From: Superficieibacter sp. 1612_C1
GTDB taxonomy: Bacteria > Pseudomonadota > Gammaproteobacteria > Enterobacterales > Enterobacteriaceae
Direction: 5' to 3'
Length of the DNA: 64,000 nt
Assembly (NCBI RefSeq): GCF_015234305.1
Contig: NZ_JADGMI010000004.1
Span: 248,001 to 312,000 of the forward strand
Part shown: one piece after another, positions 47,131 to 57,553 of the stretch
Numbering within the stretch: the stretch's first letter is position 1
Layout: the number at the start of each line of letters is the position of its first letter
The notes under the pieces: model-generated
What the model was told of the DNA's origin: nothing
What the model saw: only the letters and a program-made list of their open reading frames with translations
Databases searched by the model: none
Position numbers and translations under genes: made by a program

Positions 47131-47233
47131 AGTCGAACCTCCTGCCTCCTGAGGTTCTCATCCTCATAAGCTTCAGATGCAAAAAAGCCTGCTTAAGAGC
47201 AGGCTTTTCAAATTTGGTCGGTGATAGAGGATT
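47131..47233. repeat. 103-bp direct repeat, copy 1 (degenerate tRNA-Pro 3' end and terminator)
   Basis: This segment repeats 47297-47399 with three mismatches and an exact offset of 166 bases. It carries the last bases of tRNA-Pro including CCA (47215-47233, minus strand) and a copy of the proK terminator (47181-47208), but the rest of the tRNA is replaced by 63 unrelated bases (47234-47296) made of small palindromes. It looks like the remnant of a tandem tRNA duplication or of a site-specific integration. Confidence 0.85.
47181..47208 (-). terminator. Duplicate proK-type terminator (in copy 1)
   Basis: GCCTGCTT (47187-47194) pairs with GAGCAGGC (47197-47204) with a G-U pair in place of one Watson-Crick pair. 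On the minus strand it is followed by TTTTTT. It would stop transcripts that read through the first terminator. Confidence 0.75.
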
Positions 47234-47296
47234 ACTCGCCACTTTGTGGCTCGCCCTGCGGGTCGTTGCTGACGCAACGCTCTCTCGCTTCGCTCG

Positions 47297-47457
<161 letters not shown>

Positions 47458-47548
47458 AATGCGGGGCGCATCTTACTGCGCAGCCAGATGCCCGTCAATC
47501 CCTTAGCTAAAAAAAGCCAGCCGATCGGCGAGAAACTCGCCGGACCGC

Positions 47549-49231
47549 TTATTTCTTAGCTGTTGAGGGTAAACGACACCAGTTATTGTTCTCATTAATC
47601 CCGCCATCCGGCGAGGTATACCCCAGGCAGCCCATGATGGTATCGAACAGTTCGATATGATGGCGCGGCACTTTCATCTGCGCCTGGGCCTTCATATGCG
47701 CCATTGCCTGCGCATGATCCGGGTTCTCCAGATACTTATCGGACATCCAGACCATCATCGGCACGCGGAACTGCTCTGGCGGAGCCATATTGCGCGGGGT
47801 GCCGTGCAAATGCTCTTTCTCATTGATCGACTCGCCGTGGTCGGCAGCATAGAAGACAATCGCTTTCTTATCCCGGACCTGGTCAATCACCTTACTGATA
47901 AAGTAATCCACATAGCTGACCGAGTTATCGAAGGAGTTGATCATCTGCGCTTTGGTACAGCCGCCGTCTACCCCCATACACTCCGGCGTCCACTGCGCGA
48001 AGTTACGCGGATAACGCTGGGTATAGTTAAAGTGCGAACCTTTGGTATGCAGAATAATCAAGTGCTTACCTTCGGTATTGTCCTGCAACGAACGCTGCAT
48101 CTCATCTACCAGCAGCATGTCATCTACCGGCTTACCACGGTTACGCGGTTCGGCACCAATCTGCTCGCGATAGGCAATATTGTCCGCCATCGTGTTGCTG
48201 TAGAACCACATTTCGCTTTGCATCGCGTAGAGGTCGGAACTGAAGCCTAACTGTTTGAGCACCGCAAAGACGTTCTGCTCTTTCAGCGTCCGCTGTGGGT
48301 TAGTGTCTGCACCACCTTCTCGCACAAACATGCAGCGCAGGGAGAGTTTGGTGGCGGTATCGCAGGAGTAACCGCGAAACGCTGCCAGGTTTTTCTCCTG
48401 AGATAATCGCGGCGTGGTGTTACGCTCGTAGCCGAAAAGACCCATATGATCCCAGCGGGTTGTTTCACCAATGATGAACACCACGTAAGTATCATCCAGA
48501 TCTTTCGGCGCTTCCCAGGTGAATTTCTTCGCCGGGTTGATCAGCGATTTATTATCCGAAGATTCATCCACCTGCGCCCAGGCATACAGCCCCAGCGCGG
48601 AGAGCCAGTTTGATGGCAGATAAGAGTTTGCTACCACGCCACCGTAACTCGGTAAATCAATCCCCGTCTGGTGCTCAACTTTCTTCTGCTGAATATCCAG
48701 CAGACGAATGGGTCCCCAGACCAACAATCCGGCGACGACAACCGCCATGACACTGCCTATGCGCTGGCCCGGCGTGCGTAGCTGGCGCATCAGCGTATAG
48801 GGGCTGCGATTACTCCAGATGAAAATCAGCGGCACGATGCTCACAAAGAACATCCATAGCAGGAAATGTAGCCCCACCACTTCTTTAGAGAGATCGATGT
48901 CGGTAGTCATCACCGAGGCAATAATGCCGTAACCAATGACGACATTAAGGAAGGTCATATAGTAGCTGGCCCCGGCCGAACACAGCACCAGCAGCGTGAC
49001 CAGAATGCGCCAGACGCGGCGACCGAGTAGCGACAGGATACGAAGCAGGAAGAAGGTCACGAGCACGGTGGCAGCCAGCTCAACAACCGCAGCGAATCCT
49101 TTCCAGATGGTAAAATTCTGCGCGTAACTGTCAAAACGACGGACAAAAACCGCGCAATTCATAAACAGGCCGATATAGATGGCCAGCAGGAGGCTCAGCG
49201 TTTGCTGAGACATCGCTTTAATATATTTCAT
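47549..49231 (-). CDS. eptB: Kdo2-lipid A phosphoethanolamine 7''-transferase EptB
   Basis: A 560-residue inner membrane enzyme (E. coli EptB is 563). Five N-terminal membrane helices (about 10-180) precede a periplasmic sulfatase-like domain. The nucleophile threonine lies in [13 protein letters not shown] (about 249-261) and metal ligands in YAADHGES near residue 450. It adds phosphoethanolamine to the outer Kdo of lipopolysaccharide. In E. coli it responds to sigma E and Ca2+ and is repressed by the sRNAs MgrR and ArcZ. Confidence 0.95.
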   Translation of the reverse strand: MKYIKAMSQQTLSLLLAIYIGLFMNCAVFVRRFDSYAQNFTIWKGFAAVVELAATVLVTFFLLRILSLLGRRVWRILVTLLVLCSAGASYYMTFLNVVIGYGIIASVMTTDIDLSKEVVGLHFLLWMFFVSIVPLIFIWSNRSPYTLMRQLRTPGQRIGSVMAVVVAGLLVWGPIRLLDIQQKKVEHQTGIDLPSYGGVVANSYLPSNWLSALGLYAWAQVDESSDNKSLINPAKKFTWEAPKDLDDTYVVFIIGETTRWDHMGLFGYERNTTPRLSQEKNLAAFRGYSCDTATKLSLRCMFVREGGADTNPQRTLKEQNVFAVLKQLGFSSDLYAMQSEMWFYSNTMADNIAYREQIGAEPRNRGKPVDDMLLVDEMQRSLQDNTEGKHLIILHTKGSHFNYTQRYPRNFAQWTPECMGVDGGCTKAQMINSFDNSVSYVDYFISKVIDQVRDKKAIVFYAADHGESINEKEHLHGTPRNMAPPEQFRVPMMVWMSDKYLENPDHAQAMAHMKAQAQMKVPRHHIELFDTIMGCLGYTSPDGGINENNNWCRLPSTAKK

Positions 49232-49456
49232 GCAAACAACCCTGGGAAAAGGGACTTATAAATCAGCCGGCACCCGCGTGCAGGCTAAACAAAGCGCGTA
49301 TCTCTGTTATTAGACATGGCTAAGCGCGGCTAAGTAGACCACAGGGAAATGGAAAAGTGTCCAGGAGAAATGTGATCTGACCAATTATTTACAAAAATTG
49401 TTGGCCAGATCAGGAAGATAGGTTAGCAGGCTAAGTAAGTGATTCCATTGATACCA

Positions 49457-50665
49457 TCAATATGTAGCATGAGCTTCATGGTACATTTCGCGCTGCGGCT
49501 GACGAATCGTCGTTGAAAGCGCCAGCGACAGGATCAGCAGGGCAAAGATGACGCAGAAGGTGACATAAAAGCCGCCGAACAACGAGGCAATAATCGACCC
49601 GCAGATACTGCCGATCCCGAAGCCTAAATAGATCACCCCATAGTTTTTCGCCAGGTTATTCAGGCCGAAGAACTCGCTGACCAGCGACGGGAAAACGGTA
49701 ATGGTGCCGCCGAAGTTAAAGGCCACGCAGGCGATGGCGGCAAAGAAAGTCATCTCGTTGAGCGGCGCGAAAAGCAGGGCCGCCATCCCGACCAGGGAAA
49801 TCACCTGACCTATCGTGATGACCCGGATGCGGGCGATTTTATCGGACAGAATGCCCAGCACCAGACGGCCGCTCAGGTTAGCGATAGAAATGACCGTTAC
49901 CGCGTTAGCGGCGGTGGCGACGTCCAGTCGGACCATGCCCTGAGCGATATCTTTCGCCACGCCAATCACGTACAGGCCGCTCATGCAGGCGGTGAGGAAC
50001 ATCACGGCCAGCATCCAGTACTGTGGTTTACGCATCGATTCTGCGAGGGTGAAGTCATTCTCCACCGCGCCGTTGACGGCTTTCACACTCTGCTGCGGCG
50101 CATCTTTCATCAGGGTGGAACCGGCGACGATCATCACCAGTACAATCGCGCCCCAAATCATAAAGGTTTTTTCGAGGCCGACCGTTTCAAGAAGATGGCT
50201 GTCAATAAATTTGAAACCGAGGCTACCCAGACCGTAGGAGCCAATGGCCAGCGCGGAGATCACCCCTTTACGCTCCGGGAACCATTTCACGCAGTTGGAG
50301 AGCGTCAATAGATAGCCAGCACCATCCGCCAGCCCCACCAGCAGGCCCGCACTGAGCCACAGCATTAGCAGATTGCTGGAGTGAGCGGTCAGGAAAAAAC
50401 CGACGCCGAGCATGATGCCAGAGGCCATCGTGATGCGTTTCACGCCAAAACGCTCCTGAAGTTTACCAGCAACGGATGACGAGAGCGCCAGGCCAAGGCT
50501 TAACAGACCAAACGAAAATGCAACCTGGCTCACCGGTTCATCAAGTTTGCTGGAGAGCGCGCCGTTAAACAGGCTCCAGGTGTAGACCGATCCCAGTGCA
50601 AACTGGGTGATGATAGTGCCGAATAGCGTTAACCAGCGGGTACGATTGTAGGTTGATGTGTTCAT
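49457..50665 (-). CDS. yhjX: MFS transporter YhjX (oxalate/formate antiporter family)
   Basis: A 402-residue major facilitator with twelve membrane helices, the same length as E. coli YhjX when started at the ATG at 50665 (MNTSTYNRTRW). The frame runs upstream to 50686, adding seven residues. The signature GKLQERFGVKR (loop 2-3) and the second-half LGILSDKIARIR are present. In E. coli it is the main target of the pyruvate-sensing YpdAB system and probably exports or exchanges pyruvate or a related acid. It is flanked by BIME repeats on its 5' side. Confidence 0.92.
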   Translation of the reverse strand: MNTSTYNRTRWLTLFGTIITQFALGSVYTWSLFNGALSSKLDEPVSQVAFSFGLLSLGLALSSSVAGKLQERFGVKRITMASGIMLGVGFFLTAHSSNLLMLWLSAGLLVGLADGAGYLLTLSNCVKWFPERKGVISALAIGSYGLGSLGFKFIDSHLLETVGLEKTFMIWGAIVLVMIVAGSTLMKDAPQQSVKAVNGAVENDFTLAESMRKPQYWMLAVMFLTACMSGLYVIGVAKDIAQGMVRLDVATAANAVTVISIANLSGRLVLGILSDKIARIRVITIGQVISLVGMAALLFAPLNEMTFFAAIACVAFNFGGTITVFPSLVSEFFGLNNLAKNYGVIYLGFGIGSICGSIIASLFGGFYVTFCVIFALLILSLALSTTIRQPQREMYHEAHATY

Positions 50666-50874
50666 GGCATGTGTCCAGGTCATCAAAATTGAAGGATTTC
50701 ACTGTCATCAACGATAGCGAAATCCCTTTAATGCCTGGGGGAAAACGGCATGAAGTGCAGCAGGGACGGAATGAACTGCATGGAATGCAGAATGAATGGC
50801 ATTGCATGCGGGTTATGCGGGGTGAAAGGTTGGTGATGTTGGGCAGGCCGGGGTCCGGCATCGCGGCCATAGAT

Positions 50875-51020
50875 GCCCGGTGGCGCTGCGCTTACCGGGC
50901 CTACGCGTTGGGCGAAAGGTTATTCCGGGGGCAGTGCCGGAGGGGGTTTTGGACGAACGTTTATTCCAGGAATAAGGCGGAGGCGGTTTTGTAGGCCGGG
51001 CAAACGCAGTGCCGCCCGGC
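50875..51020. repeat. BIME: two inverted REP units between yhjX and yhjY
   Basis: REP units at 50875-50904 and 50991-51020 face opposite ways. The spacer between them contains two GC-rich partial copies of a related sequence (TTATTCCGGGGG and TTATTCCAGGAA). The remainder of the 380-base gap, next to the yhjX start, should contain its promoter. Confidence 0.75.
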
Positions 51021-51042
51021 AGGCCTGCCCAAAGTCACCCCG

Positions 51043-51744
51043 TCAGAACCGCGCACTTACCCCCATCGTATACAAATAGTTCGCCCCCACGTTGGTGTTT
51101 TCCGCCTGAGAAAGCGCCGCATAGGCCGCCAGATGCTGATTCAACAGCATATCCGCACCCACGGTGACATCCAGCCAGTTCCCCTCCTGATCAAACGCAC
51201 TCATGCGATTAAGCCCGGACTGCGACTTCCAGAGGTTGTCGCCAAACTGCTGGTTGTAGCTAATTTGCGCCCAGGGACGCAGATCGCCAAAGCGCGAGTC
51301 AACCCGCCAGCCGAGTGAACTGACGCTGGCGTGCCATAGCGGGTCCAGCCCCTGATTCACCACGCTGTCACCGAACTCGTTATACACAGAATAAGAGGAC
51401 CCATCATAATGCCACGCGGCAACCGGCCCGGTGGTGACGTTCTCGTGCAACGCGATATTCCAGCCAAGACTCATTGAGCTGATCGCATCCAGCGGCGTGC
51501 TGTCCGGCAGATTTACCGCCAGACCGGGCACATTTTGCGCCGAGCTGATCCGCTCGGCGAGGATGTCATTGTAATCAGGTTGGTGATCGTTATCCCATGT
51601 ATAACGTTCAGTCGTATTACTTTGCTGGTCATCAACGATATATTCCTGTTGCCAGGCTTTTGCTGTGTCCATCCAGAGCAGACAAACAGACATAGCTGCC
51701 AGGAGCATGATGCCCCGGCGACCACTGCGCTTTTTTATCATCAT
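51043..51744 (-). CDS. yhjY: Autotransporter-barrel-like outer membrane protein YhjY
   Basis: A 233-residue protein like E. coli YhjY. I chose the ATG at 51744 because AGGAG lies eight bases upstream and a signal peptide follows at once (1-28, MLLAAMSVCLLWMDTAKA). The frame extends to 51960, adding 72 residues without homology. The mature part ends in a phenylalanine after alternating strands (NYLYTMGVSARF), the mark of an outer membrane beta-barrel resembling the autotransporter C-terminal domain. There is no passenger domain of usual size, and the function is unknown. Confidence 0.88.
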   Translation of the reverse strand: MMIKKRSGRRGIMLLAAMSVCLLWMDTAKAWQQEYIVDDQQSNTTERYTWDNDHQPDYNDILAERISSAQNVPGLAVNLPDSTPLDAISSMSLGWNIALHENVTTGPVAAWHYDGSSYSVYNEFGDSVVNQGLDPLWHASVSSLGWRVDSRFGDLRPWAQISYNQQFGDNLWKSQSGLNRMSAFDQEGNWLDVTVGADMLLNQHLAAYAALSQAENTNVGANYLYTMGVSARF

Positions 51745-51958
51745 CAAAGCGACTCCTGGAAAGAGCCGAATTCGGCGATTTTTTTGATTATGCTTGCGGG
51801 AAAAAGGACTCCATGTCATTCGAGTTGAACGAACAGACACACCGATCTGCAACTTGAAAGAGAATGGGCTTAACCCTGTATTAAATATTGTCTTTTTAAC
51901 AGGCGCGTCAAGCCCGCTGGCTGATATATTTTTGTAAAAAATGCGAAGGGAGAGGACC

Positions 51959-52540
51959 ATGCAACGTTGCGGTTGGGTAAGTCAGGATCCGCTTTACATC
52001 GCCTATCACGATAGTGAATGGGGCATACCGCAAACCGACGGTAAAAAACTGTTTGAGATGATCTGTCTGGAAGGACAACAGGCCGGTCTGTCATGGATTA
52101 CGGTTCTGAAAAAGCGGGAAAATTATCGCCAGAATTTTTATCACTTCGACCCTGAGCGCATCGCCGCCATGCAGGAGTCGGACGTTGAAAGGCTGATGCT
52201 TGACGCCGGGATCATCCGCCATCGCGGGAAAATCGAGGCCATTATCGCCAACGCTCGGGCGTACCTTGAGATGGAAAAGAATGGCGAGCCGTTCGCGGAA
52301 TTCGTCTGGTCATTTGTCGATCATCAGCCGCAAATCCGCCACGCCGCTACCCTCGGCGAGATCCCGGTTTCCACCCCCGCTTCCGATGCGCTGGCAAAGG
52401 CGTTAAAAAAACGCGGTTTCAAGTTTGTCGGCACCACCATTTGCTATTCGTTTATGCAGGCCTGTGGTCTGGTAAACGATCACATCACAGGCTGTTTTTG
52501 TCATCCGGGAGGCCAGCATGATCCGCGCCTGGCACAATAA
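51959..52540 (+). CDS. tag: DNA-3-methyladenine glycosylase I
   Basis: A 193-residue constitutive 3-methyladenine DNA glycosylase. The zinc ligands known in E. coli Tag are kept: Cys4, His17 and the His-x3-Cys pair in NDHITGC near the C-terminus; the substrate pocket motif EWGIPQTDGKKLFEMICLEG is also present. It removes 3-methyladenine in base excision repair. The ATG at 51959 (MQRCGWV) matches E. coli and follows GGGAGAGG; an ATG at 51941 is less likely. Its end overlaps yiaC by 23 bases. Confidence 0.95.
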   Translation: MQRCGWVSQDPLYIAYHDSEWGIPQTDGKKLFEMICLEGQQAGLSWITVLKKRENYRQNFYHFDPERIAAMQESDVERLMLDAGIIRHRGKIEAIIANARAYLEMEKNGEPFAEFVWSFVDHQPQIRHAATLGEIPVSTPASDALAKALKKRGFKFVGTTICYSFMQACGLVNDHITGCFCHPGGQHDPRLAQ

Positions 52541-52964
52541 AGATACGACTAAGCTGCTGAACCTGTGGCTGGAAAGCACCCGCTACGGCCATCCGTTCAT
52601 CAACGAACGCTACTGGTATGAAAGCGAAGCTATCGTTCGCGACGTCTATTTACCCGCCGCGCAAACCTGGGTGTGGGAGGAGAAAGGCATACCGGGTGGT
52701 TTTGTCAGCGTAATGGAACAGCGGTTTGTTGGCGCGCTGTTTGTTGCCCCGGCGCTTATTGGCAGAGGTATTGGAACAGCGCTGCTGCAACATGTGCAGC
52801 AGCGCTTTCCGATACTGAGTCTTGAGGTCTATCAGAAAAATATGCGGGCGGTGAATTTCTACCATGCTCAGGGCTTTCGCATTGAGGACTGCGCCTGGCA
52901 GGAGGAAACCCAGCACCCGACGTGGATCATGAGCTGGGCGGTGGATCGAATGCCGTCAGCGTAA
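52518..52964 (+). CDS. yiaC: GNAT-family N-acetyltransferase YiaC
   Basis: A 148-residue acetyltransferase (E. coli YiaC is 146). The acetyl-CoA-binding motif [16 protein letters not shown] (about 75-90) and the C-terminal [17 protein letters not shown] segment are typical of GNAT enzymes. E. coli YiaC has been reported to be a protein lysine acetyltransferase. It starts inside the 3' end of tag and overlaps the convergent bisC by 38 bases. It is more diverged from E. coli than its neighbours. Confidence 0.92.
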   Translation: MIRAWHNKDTTKLLNLWLESTRYGHPFINERYWYESEAIVRDVYLPAAQTWVWEEKGIPGGFVSVMEQRFVGALFVAPALIGRGIGTALLQHVQQRFPILSLEVYQKNMRAVNFYHAQGFRIEDCAWQEETQHPTWIMSWAVDRMPSA

Positions 52965-55260
52965 GTGCCGGGCCAGTATATTTTTCGACCCATGCCAGCG
53001 CCGTATTGCCCGCACAGCCATTCCCCAGCCGCGAGCTGGGGAGATCTTTGGTCAGCACGTTTACCGCGCCGTTTTTACAGATCCCTCCGGCCTGCGGATC
53101 GAGATCCGGCCAGCCGCCTTCGTGAATGCAAAGCACGCCGGGCCGGATGCCATCGGTGATCACCGCGCCCGCCAGCACCTGCCCACGTTGATTCCATACC
53201 CGCACCACGTCGCCGTCCTGAATACCGCGCGCGGCGGCGTCCTGCGGATGCAGCGTAATCGGCTCACGACCGGCAACGGCGTACTGTTCGCGAAGCCGTG
53301 AATAGCTCAACTGACTGTGCAAACGGTGCGCCGGGTGCGCTGATAAAACCTGAAGCTGCTCAGGCTCGGCGTTACCGTGCCACTCGTCCGGCTCCAGCCA
53401 CATCGGATGCGGCGGACAGTCGGCGTAGTGAAAACCGGCAATGCGGGCGGAATAGATTTCAATTTTCCCGCTGGCCGTTTTTAACGGATGCGCCTGCGGA
53501 TCGCGACGGAAGTCGGCAAAACGGACAAACTGCGCATTCTGCTCGCTCTCCGGCATCTCAATCAGCTGATTGGCCTGCCAGAAGGACTCGAACGGCGGAA
53601 GCGTCACCTGCTGGCTGGCTCCCCGCTGCGCCGCGATGTCATAGAAGGCCTCCAACCACTGAAGATCGCTTTTTCCTTCGGTAAAACGCTCGCGACCGCC
53701 CTGCTCCCAGCGCTCGCTGAGATCGGCAAACACCTCATAGTCATCGCGGGCTTCATCTCGCGGCGTCACGACTTGTTTCATCGGCACCAGATGCTGATTA
53801 CTGTAATCGCCGGTCATGGTCAGATCGTTACGCTCAAACGAGGTGGTGGCAGGCAGGACGATATCGGCATGTTTGGCTGCCGCCGTCCAGTAGCATTCAG
53901 AAATCACCACCAGTTCCGGCTTTTGCCAGGCGCGAATTAAACGGTTGGTATCCTGATGATGGGTAAAGTTGGCACCGCCCGCCCACCAGACAAAACGAAT
54001 ATCCGGGAAATGACGGTCCATCCCATTATGCTGGTACGGCGCGCCGGGGTTTTCCAGCGCTTCAACAATCCGCGCCACCGGGATTTTGTCCACCGCATCG
54101 GTGCCACCCTGTACACTGCCCTGCATCGATGCCAGCACCGCCGCGCGCCGCGTCGGGTTGCCGCCGTTGGCAAAATGGTATGAAAGACCAAAACCGCCGC
54201 CCGGCGTGCCGATCTGCCCCAGCATGGCGGCCAGCGTCACCAGCATCCAGTGCTTTTGTTCACCAAACTGCTGGCGCTGCATCCCCCAGCCGCCCATTAA
54301 CATAGTGGTATGATGGCGAAATAAGTGCGCCAGTTCGCGGATTTTCGCCGCCGGAATGCCGCAAATTTCCGCCGCCCATTCGGCGGTTTTCGCCGTGTCG
54401 TCGCGCTCTCCGGTCAGATAGGCGGCGAAGATAGCGTAGCCTTCGGTGCAGCGGGCCAGGAAGTCGTTGTCCTGCCAGCCGTTTTCCACCAGCGTATGCG
54501 CAATGCCGAGCATTAACGCCACGTCCGTGCCCATATGAGGCGCGATCCACTCGGCACCATCGCCGAGGAAATCCACCGTTTCAGATCGCATCGGATCAAT
54601 ACAGATCAGCCGCTTACCGCTTTTACGCAGCGCGTCAAAATAGGGAATGCCCTGCTCATCCGAGGCGTTCCATGCGATCTTGAGCGTATTCAGCGGGTTG
54701 GCGCTCCACAGCACCACTACCTCGCTGTGCTCCAGCACCAGCGGCCAGCTGGTCTGCTGCTGGTAGACTTCATTACCGCCGACCACGTAAGGCATGATCG
54801 CCTGCGCCGCGCCGGTAGAGTAATCGCCCAGATGCCCGGTATAGCCACCCGCCAGGCTCATATAACGCTGAAGCAGCGTCGCCGCTTTATGCAGCACGCC
54901 GTTTGAGCGCCAGCCATAGGAACCGGCGAAAATGGAGGCCGGACCGTAACTGTCCCGAATGCGCCGATGCTGCGTATGAATCAGATCCAGCGCCTCGTCC
55001 CAGCTCACGCGGACAAATTCATCCTGCCCACGCACGCCCTGAGGAGTATCCGGCGAGGCCAGAAAGCCTTTGCGTACCATCGGGAAACGTACCCGTGTTT
55101 TACTGTGCACCTGGTCGCGCACGGCAGTTTGTAACGAGTTTGCAAAAGGGGTGGAGAGTGCGCCACGGGAAGAAAACACCGTTTCGCCATCGGTCTCGAC
55201 CAGCATGGGTCCCCAGTGGGCCGCTGTAAGTACCGTTTTTTTCGCTGATGGGATTGCCAA
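52927..55260 (-). CDS. bisC: Biotin sulfoxide reductase BisC
   Basis: A 777-residue molybdopterin-guanine-dinucleotide enzyme of the DMSO/TMAO reductase family, exactly the length of E. coli BisC. The molybdenum-ligand serine lies in [12 protein letters not shown] (about 109-120). There is no Tat signal and no iron-sulfur cluster motif, as expected of this cytoplasmic enzyme, which reduces biotin sulfoxide and methionine sulfoxide. The start codon is a TTG at 55260 with AGGAG seven bases upstream. Confidence 0.94.
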   Translation of the reverse strand: MAIPSAKKTVLTAAHWGPMLVETDGETVFSSRGALSTPFANSLQTAVRDQVHSKTRVRFPMVRKGFLASPDTPQGVRGQDEFVRVSWDEALDLIHTQHRRIRDSYGPASIFAGSYGWRSNGVLHKAATLLQRYMSLAGGYTGHLGDYSTGAAQAIMPYVVGGNEVYQQQTSWPLVLEHSEVVVLWSANPLNTLKIAWNASDEQGIPYFDALRKSGKRLICIDPMRSETVDFLGDGAEWIAPHMGTDVALMLGIAHTLVENGWQDNDFLARCTEGYAIFAAYLTGERDDTAKTAEWAAEICGIPAAKIRELAHLFRHHTTMLMGGWGMQRQQFGEQKHWMLVTLAAMLGQIGTPGGGFGLSYHFANGGNPTRRAAVLASMQGSVQGGTDAVDKIPVARIVEALENPGAPYQHNGMDRHFPDIRFVWWAGGANFTHHQDTNRLIRAWQKPELVVISECYWTAAAKHADIVLPATTSFERNDLTMTGDYSNQHLVPMKQVVTPRDEARDDYEVFADLSERWEQGGRERFTEGKSDLQWLEAFYDIAAQRGASQQVTLPPFESFWQANQLIEMPESEQNAQFVRFADFRRDPQAHPLKTASGKIEIYSARIAGFHYADCPPHPMWLEPDEWHGNAEPEQLQVLSAHPAHRLHSQLSYSRLREQYAVAGREPITLHPQDAAARGIQDGDVVRVWNQRGQVLAGAVITDGIRPGVLCIHEGGWPDLDPQAGGICKNGAVNVLTKDLPSSRLGNGCAGNTALAWVEKYTGPALTLTAFDPPPSS

Positions 55261-55421
55261 AACGCGCTCCTGAGTCGTCGATGCAGGTGTGACGGCGTTT
55301 GTCGCCGTTCAATGTTGTTTACAAAATTCGGAGTTGTCCCCGGAATTTTTTCCATATTCTCACGCCATAATCAACCGTCACGCCTGCTGAGGCAAAGAAT
55401 AAAAAGGATTAAGGAAATAAG

Positions 55422-56084
55422 ATGAAAAAACGCGTATTGGTTATCGCTGCCCTGGTCAGTGGTACGCTGGCCGTTTCTGGCTGTACGACTAACCCTTATA
55501 CTGGCGAACGCGAAGCGGGCAAATCCGGCGTTGGTGCGGGTGTAGGTACTCTGGTTGGCGCAGGTATCGGCGCACTCTCCTCATCGAAAAAAGATCGCGG
55601 TAAAGGCGCGTTGATTGGTGCCGCCGCAGGGGCAGCGCTGGGTGGTGGCGTCGGCTATTATATGGACGTTCAGGAAGCGAAACTGCGCGAGAAAATGCAG
55701 GGAACCGGCGTGAGCGTGACGCGAAATGGCGATAACATCACGTTAAATATGCCGAGCAATGTCACTTTCGACAGCAGCAGCGCAACGCTGAAACCTGCCG
55801 GGGCCAATACCCTGACCGGGGTGGCAATGGTGCTGAAAGAGTACCCGAAAACCGCCGTTAATATTGTGGGCTATACCGACAGCACGGGTGGTCAGGATCT
55901 GAATATGCGCCTGTCAAAACAGCGTGCTGATTCGGTGGGAAGCTCGCTTATCACTCAGGGCGTGGATGCCAGCCGCATTCGTACCTCCGGTATGGGCCCG
56001 GCCAATCCGGTTGCCAGCAACAGCACCGAAGAAGGCAAAGCGCAGAACCGTCGCGTAGAAATTACGCTGAGCCCGCTCCAGTAA
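55422..56084 (+). CDS. yiaD: OmpA-family lipoprotein YiaD
   Basis: A 220-residue outer membrane lipoprotein. The lipobox LAVSGC puts the acylated cysteine at residue 21. A glycine-zipper region (about 36-80, GVGAGVGTLVGAGIGAL and GALIGAAAGAALGGGVGYY) precedes the C-terminal OmpA-like peptidoglycan-binding domain (about 105-215, with NIVGYTDSTG and LSKQRADSV). E. coli YiaD overproduction suppresses a bamD temperature-sensitive mutation, hinting at an envelope assembly role. TAAGGA precedes the start. Confidence 0.94.
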   Translation: MKKRVLVIAALVSGTLAVSGCTTNPYTGEREAGKSGVGAGVGTLVGAGIGALSSSKKDRGKGALIGAAAGAALGGGVGYYMDVQEAKLREKMQGTGVSVTRNGDNITLNMPSNVTFDSSSATLKPAGANTLTGVAMVLKEYPKTAVNIVGYTDSTGGQDLNMRLSKQRADSVGSSLITQGVDASRIRTSGMGPANPVASNSTEEGKAQNRRVEITLSPLQ

Positions 56085-56357
56085 TAATGCCGGGCGGCGG
56101 CTGCGCCTTGCCCGGCCTACGCATTTGCTCTATTCCCAATACCCGATCGTAGGTCCGGTAAGCGCAGCGCCACCGGGCAGGACACCCGCATTGGTAACGC
56201 AATAATGCCGGGCGGCGGCTGCGCCTTGCCCGGCCTACGCATTGGCTCTATTCCCAATACCCGATCGTAGGCCCGGTAAGCGCAGCGCCACCGGGCAGAA
56301 CACCCGCATTGGTAACGCGATAATACCGGGTGGCGGCTGCGCCTTACCCGGCCTGCA
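56083..56357. repeat. Tandem array of BIME units, period 118 bp
   Basis: Each 118-base unit (starts at 56083, 56201 and 56319) contains a REP element, a spacer reading CTCTATTCCCAATACCCGAT, and an inverted REP. The first two units are complete and differ at only a few positions; the third is cut after the first REP. This is recent local amplification of a BIME between yiaD and the kgu regulator. Confidence 0.88.
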
Positions 56358-56436
56358 ATGATTTCCCCCACATGAAGCGCTTGCCATCGCCTGTTTTCGC
56401 GCTAAGGTGTTCTCACTTCAGGCAAGGGAATCAGCT

Positions 56437-57453
56437 ATGACCAAAGCAACGCGCCCTACAATAAGCGACGTCGCCAGAGCGGCTAAAACCGGGAAAACCA
56501 GCATTTCACGCTATCTCAACGGTGAAAAGCATCTTCTCTCCGACGCGCTGCTGGCGCGTATTGAAAACGCGATCGCTGAACTCGACTACCGTCCGAGCCT
56601 GATGGCCCGTGGCCTGAAACGCGGGCGCACGCGCCTGATTGGGCTGATCATCGCCGATATCACCAATCCCTACTCCGTAGATGTACTGAGCGGTATCGAA
56701 GCCGCCTGCCGCGAAAAGGGGTTTACGCCGCTGGTCTGTAATACCAATAACGAGCTGGATCAGGAGCTGCACTACCTCGATTTACTGCGCAGCTACCAGG
56801 TAGAAGGGATCGTCGTCAACGCCGTCGGCATGCGGGAAGAGGGGTTAAACCGCCTGCAACAGTCGGCGCTGCCGATGGTGCTTATCGATCGCAAAATCCC
56901 CGATTTCGCCTGCGATGTGGTCGGCCTTGATAACACGCAGGCTGCTACCACCGCCACTGAACACCTGATCGATCAGGGCTTTGAAGCCCTGCTGTTTCTT
57001 AGCGAACCGCTTGGCACCGTCAATACCCGCCGCGAGCGGTTAAGCGCCTTTCGGGCGACGCTGGCGCGCTATCCGGGTCTCATCGCAGAAAACAGCGAAG
57101 TATCACTTACCGATGCAGCGCTGATGGATAACGCGCTGCGTCAGTTCCACGCCCGCCACCGGGGGATGCGTAAAGCGGTCATCTCCGCCAACGGCGCACT
57201 CACGTTACAGGTCGCCCGCTCGCTGCGGCGTATCGGCCTGCACTGGGGTAGCGACATCGGGCTGCTGGGCTTTGACGAGCTTGAATGGGCTGAGCTGGCA
57301 GGCGTCGGCATTACCACTCTCAAACAACCTACCTGGCAGATTGGCTTCGCCGCGGTTGAACAGGTTGTGCGCCGTATTGAGGGCGATGCCGATACCATCC
57401 GCGAGCAGGTTTTCTCCGGCGAACTGATCGTTCGTGGTTCCACCTCCCGTTAA
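56437..57453 (+). CDS. LacI-family regulator of 2-ketogluconate genes (PtxS-like)
   Basis: A 338-residue LacI-type regulator. The helix-turn-helix and hinge (ISDVARAAKTGKTSISRYLN, about 8-27) resemble gluconate/2-ketogluconate regulators such as GntR of E. coli and PtxS of Pseudomonas. The effector domain follows from about 60 (RTRLIGLIIADITNPY). The ATG at 56437 follows AAGGGAA; the frame from 56407 is not supported. It is directly upstream of kguEKT-ghrB, and a perfect palindrome similar to the PtxS operator lies before kguE, so local repression relieved by 2-ketogluconate is the likely role. Confidence 0.88.
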   Translation: MTKATRPTISDVARAAKTGKTSISRYLNGEKHLLSDALLARIENAIAELDYRPSLMARGLKRGRTRLIGLIIADITNPYSVDVLSGIEAACREKGFTPLVCNTNNELDQELHYLDLLRSYQVEGIVVNAVGMREEGLNRLQQSALPMVLIDRKIPDFACDVVGLDNTQAATTATEHLIDQGFEALLFLSEPLGTVNTRRERLSAFRATLARYPGLIAENSEVSLTDAALMDNALRQFHARHRGMRKAVISANGALTLQVARSLRRIGLHWGSDIGLLGFDELEWAELAGVGITTLKQPTWQIGFAAVEQVVRRIEGDADTIREQVFSGELIVRGSTSR

Positions 57454-57501
57454 TCTGTCTTCGTGATGGCGATCATAATTTCGCCATCGCGTCCTTTTCT
57501 T

Positions 57502-57515
57502 TGGAACCGGTTCCA
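57502..57515. promoter_or_regulatory. LacI-type operator before kguE
   Basis: TGGAACCGGTTCCA is a perfect 14-base palindrome with the central CCGG typical of LacI-family operators. It differs from the known PtxS operator (TGAAACCGGTTTCA) at two symmetric bases. A -35-like TTGGAA overlaps it and a TAATAG -10-like hexamer follows 16 bases later, so binding would block the promoter of the kgu genes. Confidence 0.8.
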
Positions 57516-57553
57516 TCTAGCGTAATAGATATTATGTTGCACTGGAGTTAATC

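Noticed and set aside
51745-51960. 72-residue N-terminal extension of YhjY
   Set aside because: The signal peptide and ribosome-binding site fix the start at 51744; the extension runs into the tag promoter.
56083-56357. Regularly spaced repeats as a possible CRISPR array
   Set aside because: The units are REP palindromes with repeated, not unique, spacers, and no cas genes are in the window.
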